Positions 33,569-42,827 are shown, numbered from the stretch's first letter. The stretch: 45,206 nucleotides of DNA from Pirellulales bacterium (GCA_035546535.1 DASZWQ010000047.1:1-45206), one strand, 5' to 3'. Made by a program: numbers and translations. The notes: a model not told the origin generated them from the sequence alone.

Positions 33569-34231
33569 CTATCCCGCTTGCACGCGACCAAATTCCAGAG
33601 GCGACTCGGCCAGCACCGTGGTCGGAATGGACAAGACTTTGGCGGGCACGCCCGCCACGCGCACGAATTCCGGCACGTCGCGAATGACCACAGACGCCGC
33701 ACACACGACGCTGCCGCGTCCGACCAACACGTTGGGAATGACGATCGCGCCCGTTTCCAGTGATGCGCTATGTCCGACCTGCACAAAACCGGCAAGCTGC
33801 ACGCCCGTGGCGATCTCGACGAATTGGCCCACGAGGCAATCGTGAGCAACCGTGGCCTTTGCGCCAACGATGGTGTGCGCGCCGATTTGCACGCCCGGCT
33901 GTACGACGGCGCCATCCAGCACCACGCACCCCCGCTCGAGCTGAGCAAACTGGTCGACAATGGCCTGCGGGTGAATAACGCTCTGCCAATTCAAGGGCAA
34001 CTGGGCAGCCAGCTCTTGACGCTGCTGCGGATTGCTGGCGGCGAGAACAGCGGGCACGCCGGCATGCGCTGCCTGACTGATCGGACCCTTGATGGGTACT
34101 TCGGCAATCGATTGTCCCCACAGCCGACTGTCATCATCGTATACGCCGCGCACAGTCATTTTGGAGAGACGGGCGGCGTGGATAATCTCGGCGGCATGGT
34201 CTCGCGCACCGATAACGACGATTTGGCGCAT
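33569..34231 (-). CDS. NeuD/PglD-family sugar O-acyltransferase
   Basis: 220 residues from an ATG with GAGGT upstream (minus strand), which decides the start over the open extension to 34324. An N-terminal Rossmann-like half (RQIVVIGARDHAAEIIHAAR, residues 2-21) binds the sugar nucleotide in known relatives. The C-terminal half (about 95-205) is a left-handed beta helix of hexapeptide repeats (VVLDGAVVQPGVQIGAHTIV, VGAKATVAHDCLVGQFVEI), ending VAGVPAKVL. Members N- or O-acetylate UDP-sugars for surface glycans. Asp-His of the DHAAEI segment replaces the more usual GHA of PglD. The catalytic His of the repeat region is likely in VAHDCLVG. No glycan genes surround it, so the substrate is open. 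Confidence 0.82.
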   Translation of the reverse strand: MRQIVVIGARDHAAEIIHAARLSKMTVRGVYDDDSRLWGQSIAEVPIKGPISQAAHAGVPAVLAASNPQQRQELAAQLPLNWQSVIHPQAIVDQFAQLERGCVVLDGAVVQPGVQIGAHTIVGAKATVAHDCLVGQFVEIATGVQLAGFVQVGHSASLETGAIVIPNVLVGRGSVVCAASVVIRDVPEFVRVAGVPAKVLSIPTTVLAESPLEFGRVQAG

Positions 34232-34608
34232 ATTTACCTCGGCGTCCCCTTTATTCTTGCCCGTCTCTTGCCGCGACCCGCATCCGCGGCCGATCAATCG
34301 TAAGGGTACTGGCCCGCCATTCACTTAACGGTAGGCCTGTGGCGAATTCGAAACCATATGCCAATCGGCAGAGTCAAACCTGTCAATTCGAGCTTGCCGG
34401 AGGGCCTGGCCCCCCGGGTGACCTTTTGAAGAACACCGAGATCGACCTACCGTTACGAAGGAACGACAAATCGAATCCCACATACCACTGCAGAGGTATA
34501 TAGCCGGCCGCTCAACGAGGCCGGGGGCGACATTCGGAACCCACGGCGTCGGCTTATAATTCCAGGAAGCGATTCCTGAACCCGGTTGTGCTTTCGAGGG
34601 GGCTTTGC
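34232..34608. other. 377-bp upstream region of the amidohydrolase gene
   Basis: Shared by the divergent acyltransferase and amidohydrolase genes. It contains the candidate promoter and dyad listed separately. The rest shows no gene-like frame on either strand. Confidence 0.45.
34555..34578 (+). promoter_or_regulatory. candidate promoter -10 and overlapping dyad before the amidohydrolase
   Basis: A perfect TATAAT (34555-34560); the -35 region (TTCGGA, 16 bp upstream) is weak. The 16-bp palindrome CAGGAAGCGATTCCTG (34563-34578) sits at the predicted transcription start, about 30 nt before the TTG start codon, a position suited to a repressor or to a 5' hairpin on the mRNA. Confidence 0.4.
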
Positions 34609-35985
34609 TTGCGTCATTATCTGATGAACTTCGTGGTTTCCGGCAGTCTTGCTTTGATATCACTCGTGCCAGGCGCTATTCCGCGGGCTGCAGGTTCCGA
34701 GGCTCCGCCGGTGGTTTGCGTAAAGGCGGGCCGGCTCTTCGACGGCACCGGCGACCAGTACCGCGCGGATGTCGTGATCACGATCGAGGGGGAGCGGATC
34801 AAGGCGGTCGAGCCTCTGGCGGGGGCCTCGATTCCGCCGGGGGCCAAGATCGTCGATCTTTCACACGCCGCGGTGCTGCCCGGCTTGATCGATTGCCACA
34901 CACACCTGGGGGGGCGGGCCGACCGGTTTGACGAAATCTACAAGTTCAAAGACACGCCCAACCACAGCGCCTTCGCCGCGGTGAAAAATGCCCGGACCAC
35001 GCTCGAGGCCGGCTTCACCACGGTGCGCGACGTCGGTTCGCGTCCGTTCCTGGCCGTCGATCTGCGCGACTCGATCAATGAAGGATTTCTCGTCGGCCCG
35101 CGCATCGTGGCCAGTGGCCCCGGCATTTCCATGACCGGCGGGCACGGCGACTTGAATCGCTTCGCGCCGCAGGTCCGCACGTCGATGTTTCCCAATGAGC
35201 GCGATTACAAAATCGCCGACGGTGCGGACCAGGTGCGCCAGGTGACCCGCGCCCAGATCAAGCACGGCGTCGATGTGATCAAGGTACACGCTTCGGGCGG
35301 GGTGATGTCGCGCGGCGATGCGCCCGGCGCCGCACAATTCACCGTGCAGGAACTACAGGCCGCGGTGGAAGAGGCGCACGCCGCCGGCCGCAAGGTGGCC
35401 GCCCACGCGCACGGCGCGCAAGGCATCAAGAACGCGGTCGTGGCTGGCGTCGATTCGATCGAGCATGGCAGCCTGATCGACGACGAGGGCATTCAACTGA
35501 TGCTCAAGCACGGCACCTGGCTGGTGGCCGACATCTACAACGACGATTACCTGCTCGGCAAAGCCGTCGAGTTCAAGCTTCCGCAGGAGTCGATCGACAA
35601 GGAGCGCGCCATCGGGCAAACGCAGCGCGACAATTTCGCGCGCTGCGTGAAAGCGGGCGTGAAAGTCGCGTTCGGCACCGACGCCGGCGTCTATCCGCAT
35701 GGCGACAACGGCAAGCAGTTCTTCTACATGGTGAAATACGGCCTGACTCCCGCGCAGGCGATTCGCGCCGCCACCAGCGACGCGGCCGAACTGATTGGCC
35801 GGCCGAAGGACGTGGGGCGCGTGGCGCCGGGCTTGTACGCCGACCTGATCGCCGTCGACGCAGATCCGTTGGCCGACGTGCGGGCGCTCGAGAAAGTCGA
35901 GTTCGTGATGAAAGGGGGCGTGGTCATCAAGGACGAACTGACCGCAGCCGGTGAGCCGGCACGCCAGCCCGCGGCTGGCCGCTAG
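34609..35985 (+). CDS. exported metal-dependent amidohydrolase (imidazolonepropionase-like)
   Basis: 458 residues from a TTG at 34609, preferred because GAGGGGG lies 5-6 nt upstream and it places RHYLMNFVVSGSLALISLVP as a signal peptide. A GTG at 34588 and an ATG at 34624 are alternatives. The amidohydrolase core is clear: PGLIDCHTHLGG (metal His97, His99), VIKVHASGGVMSRGD with a Lys that may be carboxylated, AAHAHGAQGI, SIEHGSLIDDE and AFGTDAGVYPHG with the last metal Asp. The C-terminal beta domain (LYADLIAVDADPLADVRALE) is typical. The closest known activities are Xaa-Pro/Xaa-Arg dipeptidases and related Sgx9260-type enzymes. Exported location suggests peptide scavenging; this is inference. 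Confidence 0.88.
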   Translation: MRHYLMNFVVSGSLALISLVPGAIPRAAGSEAPPVVCVKAGRLFDGTGDQYRADVVITIEGERIKAVEPLAGASIPPGAKIVDLSHAAVLPGLIDCHTHLGGRADRFDEIYKFKDTPNHSAFAAVKNARTTLEAGFTTVRDVGSRPFLAVDLRDSINEGFLVGPRIVASGPGISMTGGHGDLNRFAPQVRTSMFPNERDYKIADGADQVRQVTRAQIKHGVDVIKVHASGGVMSRGDAPGAAQFTVQELQAAVEEAHAAGRKVAAHAHGAQGIKNAVVAGVDSIEHGSLIDDEGIQLMLKHGTWLVADIYNDDYLLGKAVEFKLPQESIDKERAIGQTQRDNFARCVKAGVKVAFGTDAGVYPHGDNGKQFFYMVKYGLTPAQAIRAATSDAAELIGRPKDVGRVAPGLYADLIAVDADPLADVRALEKVEFVMKGGVVIKDELTAAGEPARQPAAGR

Positions 35986-36153
35986 CGATTGCGGCGGATT
36001 CTAATTGCGCAAGAAACTCGCGCAGTGCATTGTGTGCCGGTGGCTGTACAATGCGCGTCGTGGCTGCCGCGGTGGTGATTCGAGATCGTCCGCGCGCGTC
36101 GGCCAATTAACGACTCGCACATTCATGGCCAACTCGTCCCAGGAGGGTGTCGC

Positions 36154-37407
36154 ATGTACGCGCGATTCTCGTTCGCCATTCTCGGTGTCGCGATTCTCTG
36201 TACCTCGCTGTCGGCCGCCGATTGGCCGCAATGGCGCGGACCCGAACGCGACGGCATCTCGCAAGAGAAGGGGCTGTTGCAAGAATGGCCCGCCGACGGT
36301 CCCAAGCTCCTGTGGCAGGCGATCGACATCGGCAGCGGCTACTCCACGCCCTCGATCGTCGGGAATCGCATCTATCTGATCAGCAACAAGGGGATGGAGG
36401 ACGAATACGTCCAGTGCCTGAACACGGCCGATGGGAAGGAAGTATGGCGCACGCGCATCGGCAACGTCGGCGTGAATAAGGGACCGCAATACCCTGGGTC
36501 GCGATCGACGCCAACGGTCGACGGCAAGTTGATTTTCGCGCTCGGCTCGGACGGTGACCTGACGTGTCTCGACGTGGCCGACGGCAAGGTCCGCTGGCAG
36601 AAGAATCTGCGCACCGATTTCGCCGGCCAGCCGGGCAATTGGGCCTATGCCGAATCGCCGTTGGTCGATGGCGGCACGCTGGTTTGCACCCCCGGAGGGG
36701 CCGAGGCCACGATCGTCGCGCTCGACAAGCGAACGGGTGACGGCATCTGGAAAACAGCGCTGCCCGAGGCTGACCAGGCAGCCTACGCCTCGGCGATCGT
36801 CGTGAACGCAGCGGGCGTGAAACAGTACGTGCAGTTCTTGCAAAAAGGACTGGTGGGCGTCGACGCGCACACCGGAAAATTTCTCTGGCGCTACACGAAA
36901 ACGGCCGAAGGCAGCCCGGCCAATATCCCCACGCCGATCGCGCATGGGGACCTGGTCTATAGTTCAGCCGGCCGCAGCGGCGGCGGATTGGTAAAGATCA
37001 AGAGCGAAGGGGGCGAAGTCGTCGCCGAGCAGGTTTATTTCGAGCAGAAACTCCCCACCAGTATTGGCGGAGCCGTTGATCTCAAGGGCTATCTCTACGG
37101 CACTACCGGGCAAGTTCTGGTATGCGCGGACTTTGCAACCGGCCAGGGTAAATGGCAGGAGCGCGGCGTCGGGCCGGGCTCGGTTTGTTACGCCGACGGG
37201 CGTCTCTATGTACACAACGAAAAAGATGACGTCGTGACGCTGGTCGATCCCTCGCCCGACGGTTACCAGGAAAAGGGGCGTTTTACGCTGCCCGATCAGC
37301 CCGATCGCGGCCGGGCGCAGGCTTGGGCCTATCCCGTGGTGGCCAATGGCCGGCTGTACCTGCGAGATTTAGACTCCCTGTGGTGCTATGATGTGAAGGC
37401 GCCGTGA
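36154..37407 (+). CDS. exported PQQ-type beta-propeller repeat protein
   Basis: 417 residues from an ATG with a full AGGAGG ribosome site. The signal peptide is MYARFSFAILGVAILCTSLS, cut near SAADWPQWRG. The mature protein begins with the ADWPQWRGPxRDG motif common to planctomycete PQQ-like proteins. Propeller blades show the DxxTGKxxWR pattern, for example CLNTADGKEVWRTRIG, CLDVADGKVRWQKNL, DAHTGKFLWRYTK and ADFATGQGKWQERG. No quinoprotein catalytic residues are evident, so it is more likely a binding or scaffold propeller than a dehydrogenase. The end overlaps the frame of the VOC gene. Confidence 0.88.
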   Translation: MYARFSFAILGVAILCTSLSAADWPQWRGPERDGISQEKGLLQEWPADGPKLLWQAIDIGSGYSTPSIVGNRIYLISNKGMEDEYVQCLNTADGKEVWRTRIGNVGVNKGPQYPGSRSTPTVDGKLIFALGSDGDLTCLDVADGKVRWQKNLRTDFAGQPGNWAYAESPLVDGGTLVCTPGGAEATIVALDKRTGDGIWKTALPEADQAAYASAIVVNAAGVKQYVQFLQKGLVGVDAHTGKFLWRYTKTAEGSPANIPTPIAHGDLVYSSAGRSGGGLVKIKSEGGEVVAEQVYFEQKLPTSIGGAVDLKGYLYGTTGQVLVCADFATGQGKWQERGVGPGSVCYADGRLYVHNEKDDVVTLVDPSPDGYQEKGRFTLPDQPDRGRAQAWAYPVVANGRLYLRDLDSLWCYDVKAP

Positions 37408-37457
37408 ACCGGCGCGCCCGCCAATTTTCCTTCCCACGTGCGCATCTTCGGCAGAAG

Positions 37458-38252
37458 ATGACTTCAGCGAATCTCAACACGTCGCCGTCTGGCAGTCGGA
37501 ACCGGCTCGGGATCGTGTATGCGCTCGTAATCGCGTTCGTTATCAGTTCGCGCCTCGCAACCGCCGCCGAATTCGACCATGTACACCTGAACGTCACGGA
37601 CCCGGCCGCGGCGGCCCGCTGGTACGCGAAAAATCTGGGCGGCCAGTCTCCTTCGGACGATTCGGTGAACTTCGGTCGCGTAACGCTGCGATTCCGCAAG
37701 GTGGCGGAGGCCGCCGAGGGGAGTGTCGGTAGCGCGATCGACCACTTGGGTTTTGCTTATCCCGACATCGTGGCCAAGATGCGCGAACTGGCCGCTAGCG
37801 ACGTCGAAATCGTCTCGGGCATCGAAGTCGAAGGGCCTATCAAATACGCGTTCGTCAGAGATCGCTGGAACACGCTACTCGAGATTGTCGAAGACGCCGA
37901 GGTCACGGGCTTTCACCACATTCACATTGCCACGACCGATCCTCGCGCAGCGCTCGCCTGGTACCAGGATTCGCTTGCGGGACAGCGCGGGCGGTTTGCC
38001 GGTGTGCTGCCGGGTATTCGCTTCCGCGACGGCTGGGTGTTGGCCAAGGGAGCCGACAAGCCGCGGGCGCCGACCAAAGGGCGCTCGATCGATCATGTCA
38101 GTTGGTCGGCGGCGAGCGCCGATCGACTGGTCGAAACGCTGCAGAAACGCGGCGCCCGCGTCGAGCGCGAGACCGATGACGGCGATCAAGCGCCGGATCT
38201 GTTTCTCGCAGCGCCGGATGGTGCCCGCATTGAACTCGTCGAACGGAGATAG
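37458..38252 (+). CDS. exported VOC (glyoxalase-fold) protein
   Basis: 264 residues from the ATG at 37458. A GTG at 37404 overlapping the previous stop would put 18 extra residues before the signal peptide and is less likely. The N-terminus NRLGIVYALVIAFVISSRLA is a signal peptide ending near ATAAEF. Two vicinal-oxygen-chelate modules follow: FDHVHLNVTDPAAAARWYAK (about 39-58) and FHHIHIATTDPRAALAWYQD (about 154-173). Each keeps the His at the first metal position and a late Glu (LLEIVED and IELVERR). This indicates a metal-binding VOC enzyme. Export of such a fold is unusual. Substrate unknown. It is in line with the amidohydrolase, propeller and DUF1501 genes on the same strand. Confidence 0.82.
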   Translation: MTSANLNTSPSGSRNRLGIVYALVIAFVISSRLATAAEFDHVHLNVTDPAAAARWYAKNLGGQSPSDDSVNFGRVTLRFRKVAEAAEGSVGSAIDHLGFAYPDIVAKMRELAASDVEIVSGIEVEGPIKYAFVRDRWNTLLEIVEDAEVTGFHHIHIATTDPRAALAWYQDSLAGQRGRFAGVLPGIRFRDGWVLAKGADKPRAPTKGRSIDHVSWSAASADRLVETLQKRGARVERETDDGDQAPDLFLAAPDGARIELVERR

Positions 38253-38279
38253 CTGCGCCGCGCCGCAGCCGTGAAAGTC

Positions 38280-39728
38280 ATGTCTGATTCACAACGCCAA
38301 CGCCGAACTCGCCCGCACGCTGGCCATCCGTGGTCGCGCCGTGAATTACTGCAAGTCGGCTATTCGAGCATGCTGTCGGTGGCGCTGGCTCCCTTGTTGG
38401 CACGGCAGGCTCGTTCGGCAGAACGTGCCACGCGCGCGGCCGGCGGCTCGGGCGCGGTTGTGCCACGCGCCAAGAGCGTGCTCTTGATATTCCTCACCGG
38501 CGGGCCCAGCCATATCGACACGTTCGATATGAAGCCCGATGCTCCGGCCGAGATTCGCGGCTCGTTCGATCCGATCTCGACCGACGTTCCCGGCATTCAG
38601 TTTTGCGAGCACTTGCCGCTGGTGGCCCGGCACGCCAGCAAGCTGGCCATCGTCCGCACGATGCACGTCAATCCGGGCCTTGCCGCGCACGAGACCGGCA
38701 CGCACGCCATGCTGACCGGCAACAACGATTTGCCTCCCGGATCGAGCCTGTACGCCTCGCGCCATGACTGGCCCTGCTATGCGGCAGGACTCGACTTCGT
38801 TCGCCCCGGCACGGCCGAGTTACCCAGCGGCGTTAATTTGCCGACGTACATGCATTTCTCAGGCGCCGGCTACTGCGGGCAAAATGCCGGCATGCTGGGC
38901 GCCGGCCACGACCCCTGGCAGCTTCGCCATGATCCGAACCATCCGAAGTACAAGGGCGACGATAGCCTGACCATGCCCGAAGGTCTGTCGGTGTCGCGTT
39001 TCGACAGCCGCCGCATGCTATTGGCCGAAATTGACCGGCAGCGCGCGGCGCTCGACGCCCATTCCGTCGTACGGCAATTCAACGCTCAGCAGCAGGCCGC
39101 GTGCGACACGCTGACGGCCGGCCGCCTGGCCAAAGCTTTCCAGCTCGACGACGAGCCCGCCGCGTTACGCGACAGATATGGCCGCCACATGTTCGGGCAA
39201 TCGCTGCTGCTCGCGCGCCGCGTGCTGCAAGCCGGCGTGCCGATGGTGCAGGCCAACATGGGCTTTGCCGGCCAGTGGGATACGCACAGCAATAATTGCC
39301 CGGGCTTGAAGCAGAATTTGCTGCCGCCGCTTGATCGCGCGTTTGCCGCGCTTCTGGAGGACATGCAAGCGCTCGGCATGCTCGACGAAACGCTGGTGGT
39401 CCTGACCGGCGAATTCGGCCGCACGCCGAAGCTGGGGGGCAACGTCGGCACGCCCACGTTCTCGCCCGACGGCCGCGACCATTGGACGCAATGCTTCACC
39501 AGCGTATTCGCCGGCTGTGGCGTACACGGTGGTCGCACGATCGGCACGTCAGACAAAACCGCCTCTTTCCCGCTCACCAAGGCCTTCGACCCGCGCGACA
39601 TGGGCGCAACCGTGTACAGCGCGCTGGGCGTCGATCTCGAGACCGAAATTCACGATCAGCTCGGCCGGCCGTTGCGTTTGAACACGGGCCAGCCAATCGC
39701 GCCGGTCTTCAACGGCGACGAAGTGTAG
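38280..39728 (+). CDS. DUF1501 family protein, exported (second copy)
   Basis: 482 residues from the ATG at 38280; a GTG at 38271 adds three. The N-terminus has SRRELLQVGYSSMLSVALAP, a Tat-like signal. The DUF1501 core is complete: KSVLLIFLTGGPSHIDTFDM, GTHAMLTGNND, WDTHSNNCPGLK, LDETLVVLTGEFGRTPKLGG and GRDHWTQCFTSVFAGCG. It belongs to the alkaline-phosphatase-like superfamily with activity unknown. Unlike the first copy it has no PSD1 gene beside it. It follows the VOC gene by 27 bp, so the two are probably co-transcribed. Confidence 0.92.
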   Translation: MSDSQRQRRTRPHAGHPWSRRELLQVGYSSMLSVALAPLLARQARSAERATRAAGGSGAVVPRAKSVLLIFLTGGPSHIDTFDMKPDAPAEIRGSFDPISTDVPGIQFCEHLPLVARHASKLAIVRTMHVNPGLAAHETGTHAMLTGNNDLPPGSSLYASRHDWPCYAAGLDFVRPGTAELPSGVNLPTYMHFSGAGYCGQNAGMLGAGHDPWQLRHDPNHPKYKGDDSLTMPEGLSVSRFDSRRMLLAEIDRQRAALDAHSVVRQFNAQQQAACDTLTAGRLAKAFQLDDEPAALRDRYGRHMFGQSLLLARRVLQAGVPMVQANMGFAGQWDTHSNNCPGLKQNLLPPLDRAFAALLEDMQALGMLDETLVVLTGEFGRTPKLGGNVGTPTFSPDGRDHWTQCFTSVFAGCGVHGGRTIGTSDKTASFPLTKAFDPRDMGATVYSALGVDLETEIHDQLGRPLRLNTGQPIAPVFNGDEV

Positions 39729-39852
39729 CGGCCGATCCGTTAATGCGCTGGTCCAGCGCCACCGGTGCCCCTAGCGCGGAGCCCATCGATAAAAACGGGT
39801 CGCCGGCACGCAATCAGGTTCCGAAGCCGCGACGGTGTCTTAGCAACACGAA

Positions 39853-39888
39853 GCATGCTTATTCGCCCACGGCGAAAAAGCATGGCAC
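39853..39888. repeat. dispersed 36-bp hairpin repeat, copy B
   Basis: Partner of copy A (13597-13632). It folds as CATGCTT, A/A mismatch, TTCGCC, loop CAC, GGCGAA, A, AAGCATG: 13 base pairs over 31 nt. It lies between two convergent genes, 7 bp from the stop of the Dabb gene. Confidence 0.7.
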
Positions 39889-39895
39889 CCGGCGT

Positions 39896-40300
39896 TCAGC
39901 GATCCGCCCAGTAGTCGAAGACCACGACTTTCTCGCGGCGATCTTTGACGACGTTGACATACGCCTGGTGCGCCGGATGCACGAGGTAAGCGTCGCGCGC
40001 CTTTTCGTCGACGAAGCTGACCACGAAAACGTGCGTCAATCCGTCGGATTTCCCTTCGGGGCTGACATTGGTGCCGTGTTCGAAGCCGACGATACCGTCG
40101 ATCTTTTTCGGTAGCGCCGCGAACGTGGCGACGACTTCCTGCACCTGGGCCGGGGTCGCGTCGTCTTTGAATTTATAGAGCACGATGTGGCGCAGCACCT
40201 GCGAGGATTTTTCACCGGCCCTTGCGCTTGCGCGATCGGCAAACGTCATCGCAAAGCCCCCGCACAGAAAGACGGTCGCTAAGAGTAACACCATGCGCAT
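39896..40300 (-). CDS. exported Dabb-domain (stress-responsive A/B barrel) protein
   Basis: 134 residues; GAGG lies 10 nt before the ATG. The signal peptide is MRMVLLLATVFLCGGFAMTF, cut near ASARA. The mature part is a single Dabb domain: LRHIVLYKFKDDATPAQVQE (about 36-55), then GFEHGTNVSPEGKSDGLTHV and VSFVDEKARDAYLVHPAHQAY, the classic family spacing. Dabb proteins are small dimeric ferredoxin-like folds; some are enzymes in polyketide pathways, most are uncharacterised. A secreted form is common in planctomycetes by recollection. A candidate role cannot be named. Confidence 0.88.
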   Translation of the reverse strand: MRMVLLLATVFLCGGFAMTFADRASARAGEKSSQVLRHIVLYKFKDDATPAQVQEVVATFAALPKKIDGIVGFEHGTNVSPEGKSDGLTHVFVVSFVDEKARDAYLVHPAHQAYVNVVKDRREKVVVFDYWADR

Positions 40301-40410
40301 GGCAAAGAATCCTCGGTCTTGAGTGGAGAATCAGCACCGCGCCAGTGTAACGGCGACGACGGCCCAGGTCGAAGCATGGGCGCCGTGAGTACGTCGTGCT
40401 AGCGCGCGGC

Positions 40411-41466
40411 CTACTTGGCCGCGGACGTTTCGCCATCCTTGGCCGGCTTTTCGGGTTCGGCCGGTTTGATGAGCGAGCCGTCTTCCGGATTCAGATGCGG
40501 AAAGGCGTCGCTGTACTCGATTTCGACTGAGCCGCGCGCGGCCATCGCGATTTGCTTGAATATTTCCAAGCGGACTTCCGGCATGATCTCGCGACGGACA
40601 TCATTGAGCGTTTTTTGGCCGGCTCGGATATCGGTACACTTGATCAAGTGTACGCCCAAGTGGCTTTTGACCGGCTCGCTAATCTCATCCTTTTTCAGCT
40701 TGAACGCGGCGTCGGAGAATTCTTCTGGCATGACGCCGCGCCGCTTGATAAAGCCCAGGTCGCCGCCCTTTAGTCGGCTAGGACCATCGGAGTATTTTTT
40801 GGCGGCCTCTTCGAAGGTGGTCAGCTCGCCGATGATTTCGTTGCGGATACGCTCGGCCTGGCTGACCAGCCGGTCGAGTTCCTCGACGTCGAGGTTACCA
40901 TCGGGGCGCAATACGATGTGCGAAACCCGCAACTCGGTGGCATCGAATTCCTGGCGGTGCGCGTCGAAGTATTGTTGCAACGCTTTTTCGGTGATCGCCT
41001 GGCGCAAAAACTTGGCCCACCGTAGCTCCCAACGGATTTCGTCGCGCATCTGTTGAGCGGTCACGCCATTCTGGGCGCGCACTTCGGCGAGATTGCTGTC
41101 GGTTTTTCTTAAGCTTTTTTCGCGTTCGGCGAGAGTCTTGTCGATCTCGTCGTCGGTGACCGAGATCTTCTGCTTGTCGAGAACGGCTTCGACCACGTGG
41201 CGATTGACGATCGACTCCAGGGCGTTAGCTTCCAGCCCCGGCAATGCCGCCTTGCTGGCGGGGCGGCCGCGCAAGGTCTGCTTGACCAGGCGATTCACTT
41301 CCGCGCTGTCGATGGGTTTGCCGGCGACGGTGGCAGCCACGATGCCCGGCGGTGGCAGCGCTCCCACCGCAATCAGCTCGTCGCGAGCCGTTTCAGCCTG
41401 GGCGCGCACCGACCGCGGCGACGCCAGCGTGGCAAGCAACAACATGACAAAGGCCAGCTTTTTCAT
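40411..41466 (-). CDS. exported parvulin-type peptidyl-prolyl isomerase (SurA/PrsA-like)
   Basis: 351 residues from the ATG at 41466, chosen because AGGGGA lies just upstream and MKKLAFVMLLLATLASPRSV is a signal peptide; the frame is open to 41613. The N-terminal region (about 40-175) is helical like the SurA chaperone domain (EANALESIVNRHVVEAVLDK, VTDDEIDKTLAEREKSL). The parvulin domain (about 178-278) shows LRVSHIVLRPDG, AAKKYSDGPSRLKGGDLGFI, MPEEFSDAAFKLKKDEISEP and HLGVHLIKC. It acts in the periplasm on folding of exported proteins. The tail is charged (EPEKPAKDGETSAAK). It lies 65 bp after the unknown exported gene on the same strand. Confidence 0.9.
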   Translation of the reverse strand: MKKLAFVMLLLATLASPRSVRAQAETARDELIAVGALPPPGIVAATVAGKPIDSAEVNRLVKQTLRGRPASKAALPGLEANALESIVNRHVVEAVLDKQKISVTDDEIDKTLAEREKSLRKTDSNLAEVRAQNGVTAQQMRDEIRWELRWAKFLRQAITEKALQQYFDAHRQEFDATELRVSHIVLRPDGNLDVEELDRLVSQAERIRNEIIGELTTFEEAAKKYSDGPSRLKGGDLGFIKRRGVMPEEFSDAAFKLKKDEISEPVKSHLGVHLIKCTDIRAGQKTLNDVRREIMPEVRLEIFKQIAMAARGSVEIEYSDAFPHLNPEDGSLIKPAEPEKPAKDGETSAAK

Positions 41467-41531
41467 CGTCCCCTCTCTCGAACGTCCGTCGACCAGGAAT
41501 CCGCAGCGGCTGAGCAAGACCACGTTTTCGC

Positions 41532-42827
41532 TCACGGCAACGGAATATCGTGTAGCTCGTAAGGAACCGAGGCATTCAGAAGCACGGTTGGCGTTGTATA
41601 CACAAACGTGCATCCGGCTATGTCGGGCACATCGAACAAATACGACACGCCAACTTCGCTCTCAGTTTGCCGCGTCGTTTCCAGACCTGCAAAATCGATC
41701 GTCTTCTTGTCCGGAGTTTCCAGCACCGCTTCGTTGTGCAGCACCCACGTGCGATGCGATTCCAGGGCTCGCCCGGGCGTGTCGAACACGATCCTGGTTC
41801 GCACTTCCCACACGTCGTTATTGCGGCGCACCTGATCGAGAACCACCTTGACGGCTCCGCGGCGCTGCTCCCGGGGCGTGTCTTCGCCCAGCTTGTCGAA
41901 GCGAAATGCCTCGACCTGGCCCGGCATCATCACGCCAAAGCTGCCTTTCAGCCTGGCGATCTTTTTCATATCGCGCGACGGCAGGGCGAACGTCAACGGC
42001 ATGTCGGCCGACGAATCGCCGGGATTGACCGTGGCTTCGAACTCGCCCGCCGAGCCGGCCGCCAGCGTCTCGCCGTTGTCTCCCACGCCCGTTACGTTCG
42101 CGGCGGCCTGCGTGATCGCGATCGGCGCCAGACGCGGCTCCCACGCCACCTGCACGGCTAGTTTCAGCGTATGACCATTGGGATCGCGCAAATCGCGGCG
42201 CGCCGTGATGTCGGTCGCCTCGATGCGAAAGGCCCCCGCGTATACACCGCGCTTGTAACGCGGCAACTCGTCGCCGGCCCGGTTTACGAGCGACAGTCCC
42301 GGCACACCGGCGTACGAATAAATCGTCATGCCCGCCTGGTCGAGTATTTGATCGACCGCAGGCCAGAATGGTGTTCTCTCCAGGTCGAGATTGAGCGATT
42401 TCGCACCCGCTTGCTGTCCGAATTCGTTGCGGAAGTCGACCAGCTTGTTCGTGGTTTGCTTTTCGATTCCGGACAGCACGTCGGCCAGCGACAACTCCTT
42501 CCCGGAAATCGTCACCTGGCTGGCCTGAACTTGCTCTTCACCCTGCCGCGTCTCGAGCTGCGTGCGGATGCGCGCCACGCGCAGACGGACTTCGGCGCTG
42601 CCGGCGTCCGGAGCCGGCAGATGCGGAAGCGCGGCAGGGCCAAGCTCGAGCAATTGTCGCTCGGCATCTTCGCGGCGCGCTTTTTCCGTGGCATCGAGCT
42701 GCCGCACGAGGCGGGCCACGGTCGGCGCCACGGCCTGCGGCGCCACGGCCTGGGCCGCGACGAACAAGCCGGTCAGGGTGCAAATGACGGCGTGGGTCAT
42801 TGCCAGCACGACGGCCTGAACAGCCAT
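41532..42827 (-). CDS. exported protein of unknown function
   Basis: 431 residues from the ATG at 42827. The frame is open to 43064, but the first 79 codons there are Arg/Ala-rich and not protein-like. A signal-like N-terminus (MAVQAVVLAMTHAVICTLTG) is followed by a coiled, charged segment (VARLVRQLDATEKARREDAE). The stretch SGKELSLADVLSGIEKQTTN (about 122-141) resembles the small STN-like domain that starts secretin and related proteins, and it may continue to about 195. The rest is beta-rich with no named motif. The neighbour downstream is the SurA/PrsA-like isomerase, consistent with an envelope role. Family not recognised. Confidence 0.65.
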   Translation of the reverse strand: MAVQAVVLAMTHAVICTLTGLFVAAQAVAPQAVAPTVARLVRQLDATEKARREDAERQLLELGPAALPHLPAPDAGSAEVRLRVARIRTQLETRQGEEQVQASQVTISGKELSLADVLSGIEKQTTNKLVDFRNEFGQQAGAKSLNLDLERTPFWPAVDQILDQAGMTIYSYAGVPGLSLVNRAGDELPRYKRGVYAGAFRIEATDITARRDLRDPNGHTLKLAVQVAWEPRLAPIAITQAAANVTGVGDNGETLAAGSAGEFEATVNPGDSSADMPLTFALPSRDMKKIARLKGSFGVMMPGQVEAFRFDKLGEDTPREQRRGAVKVVLDQVRRNNDVWEVRTRIVFDTPGRALESHRTWVLHNEAVLETPDKKTIDFAGLETTRQTESEVGVSYLFDVPDIAGCTFVYTTPTVLLNASVPYELHDIPLP

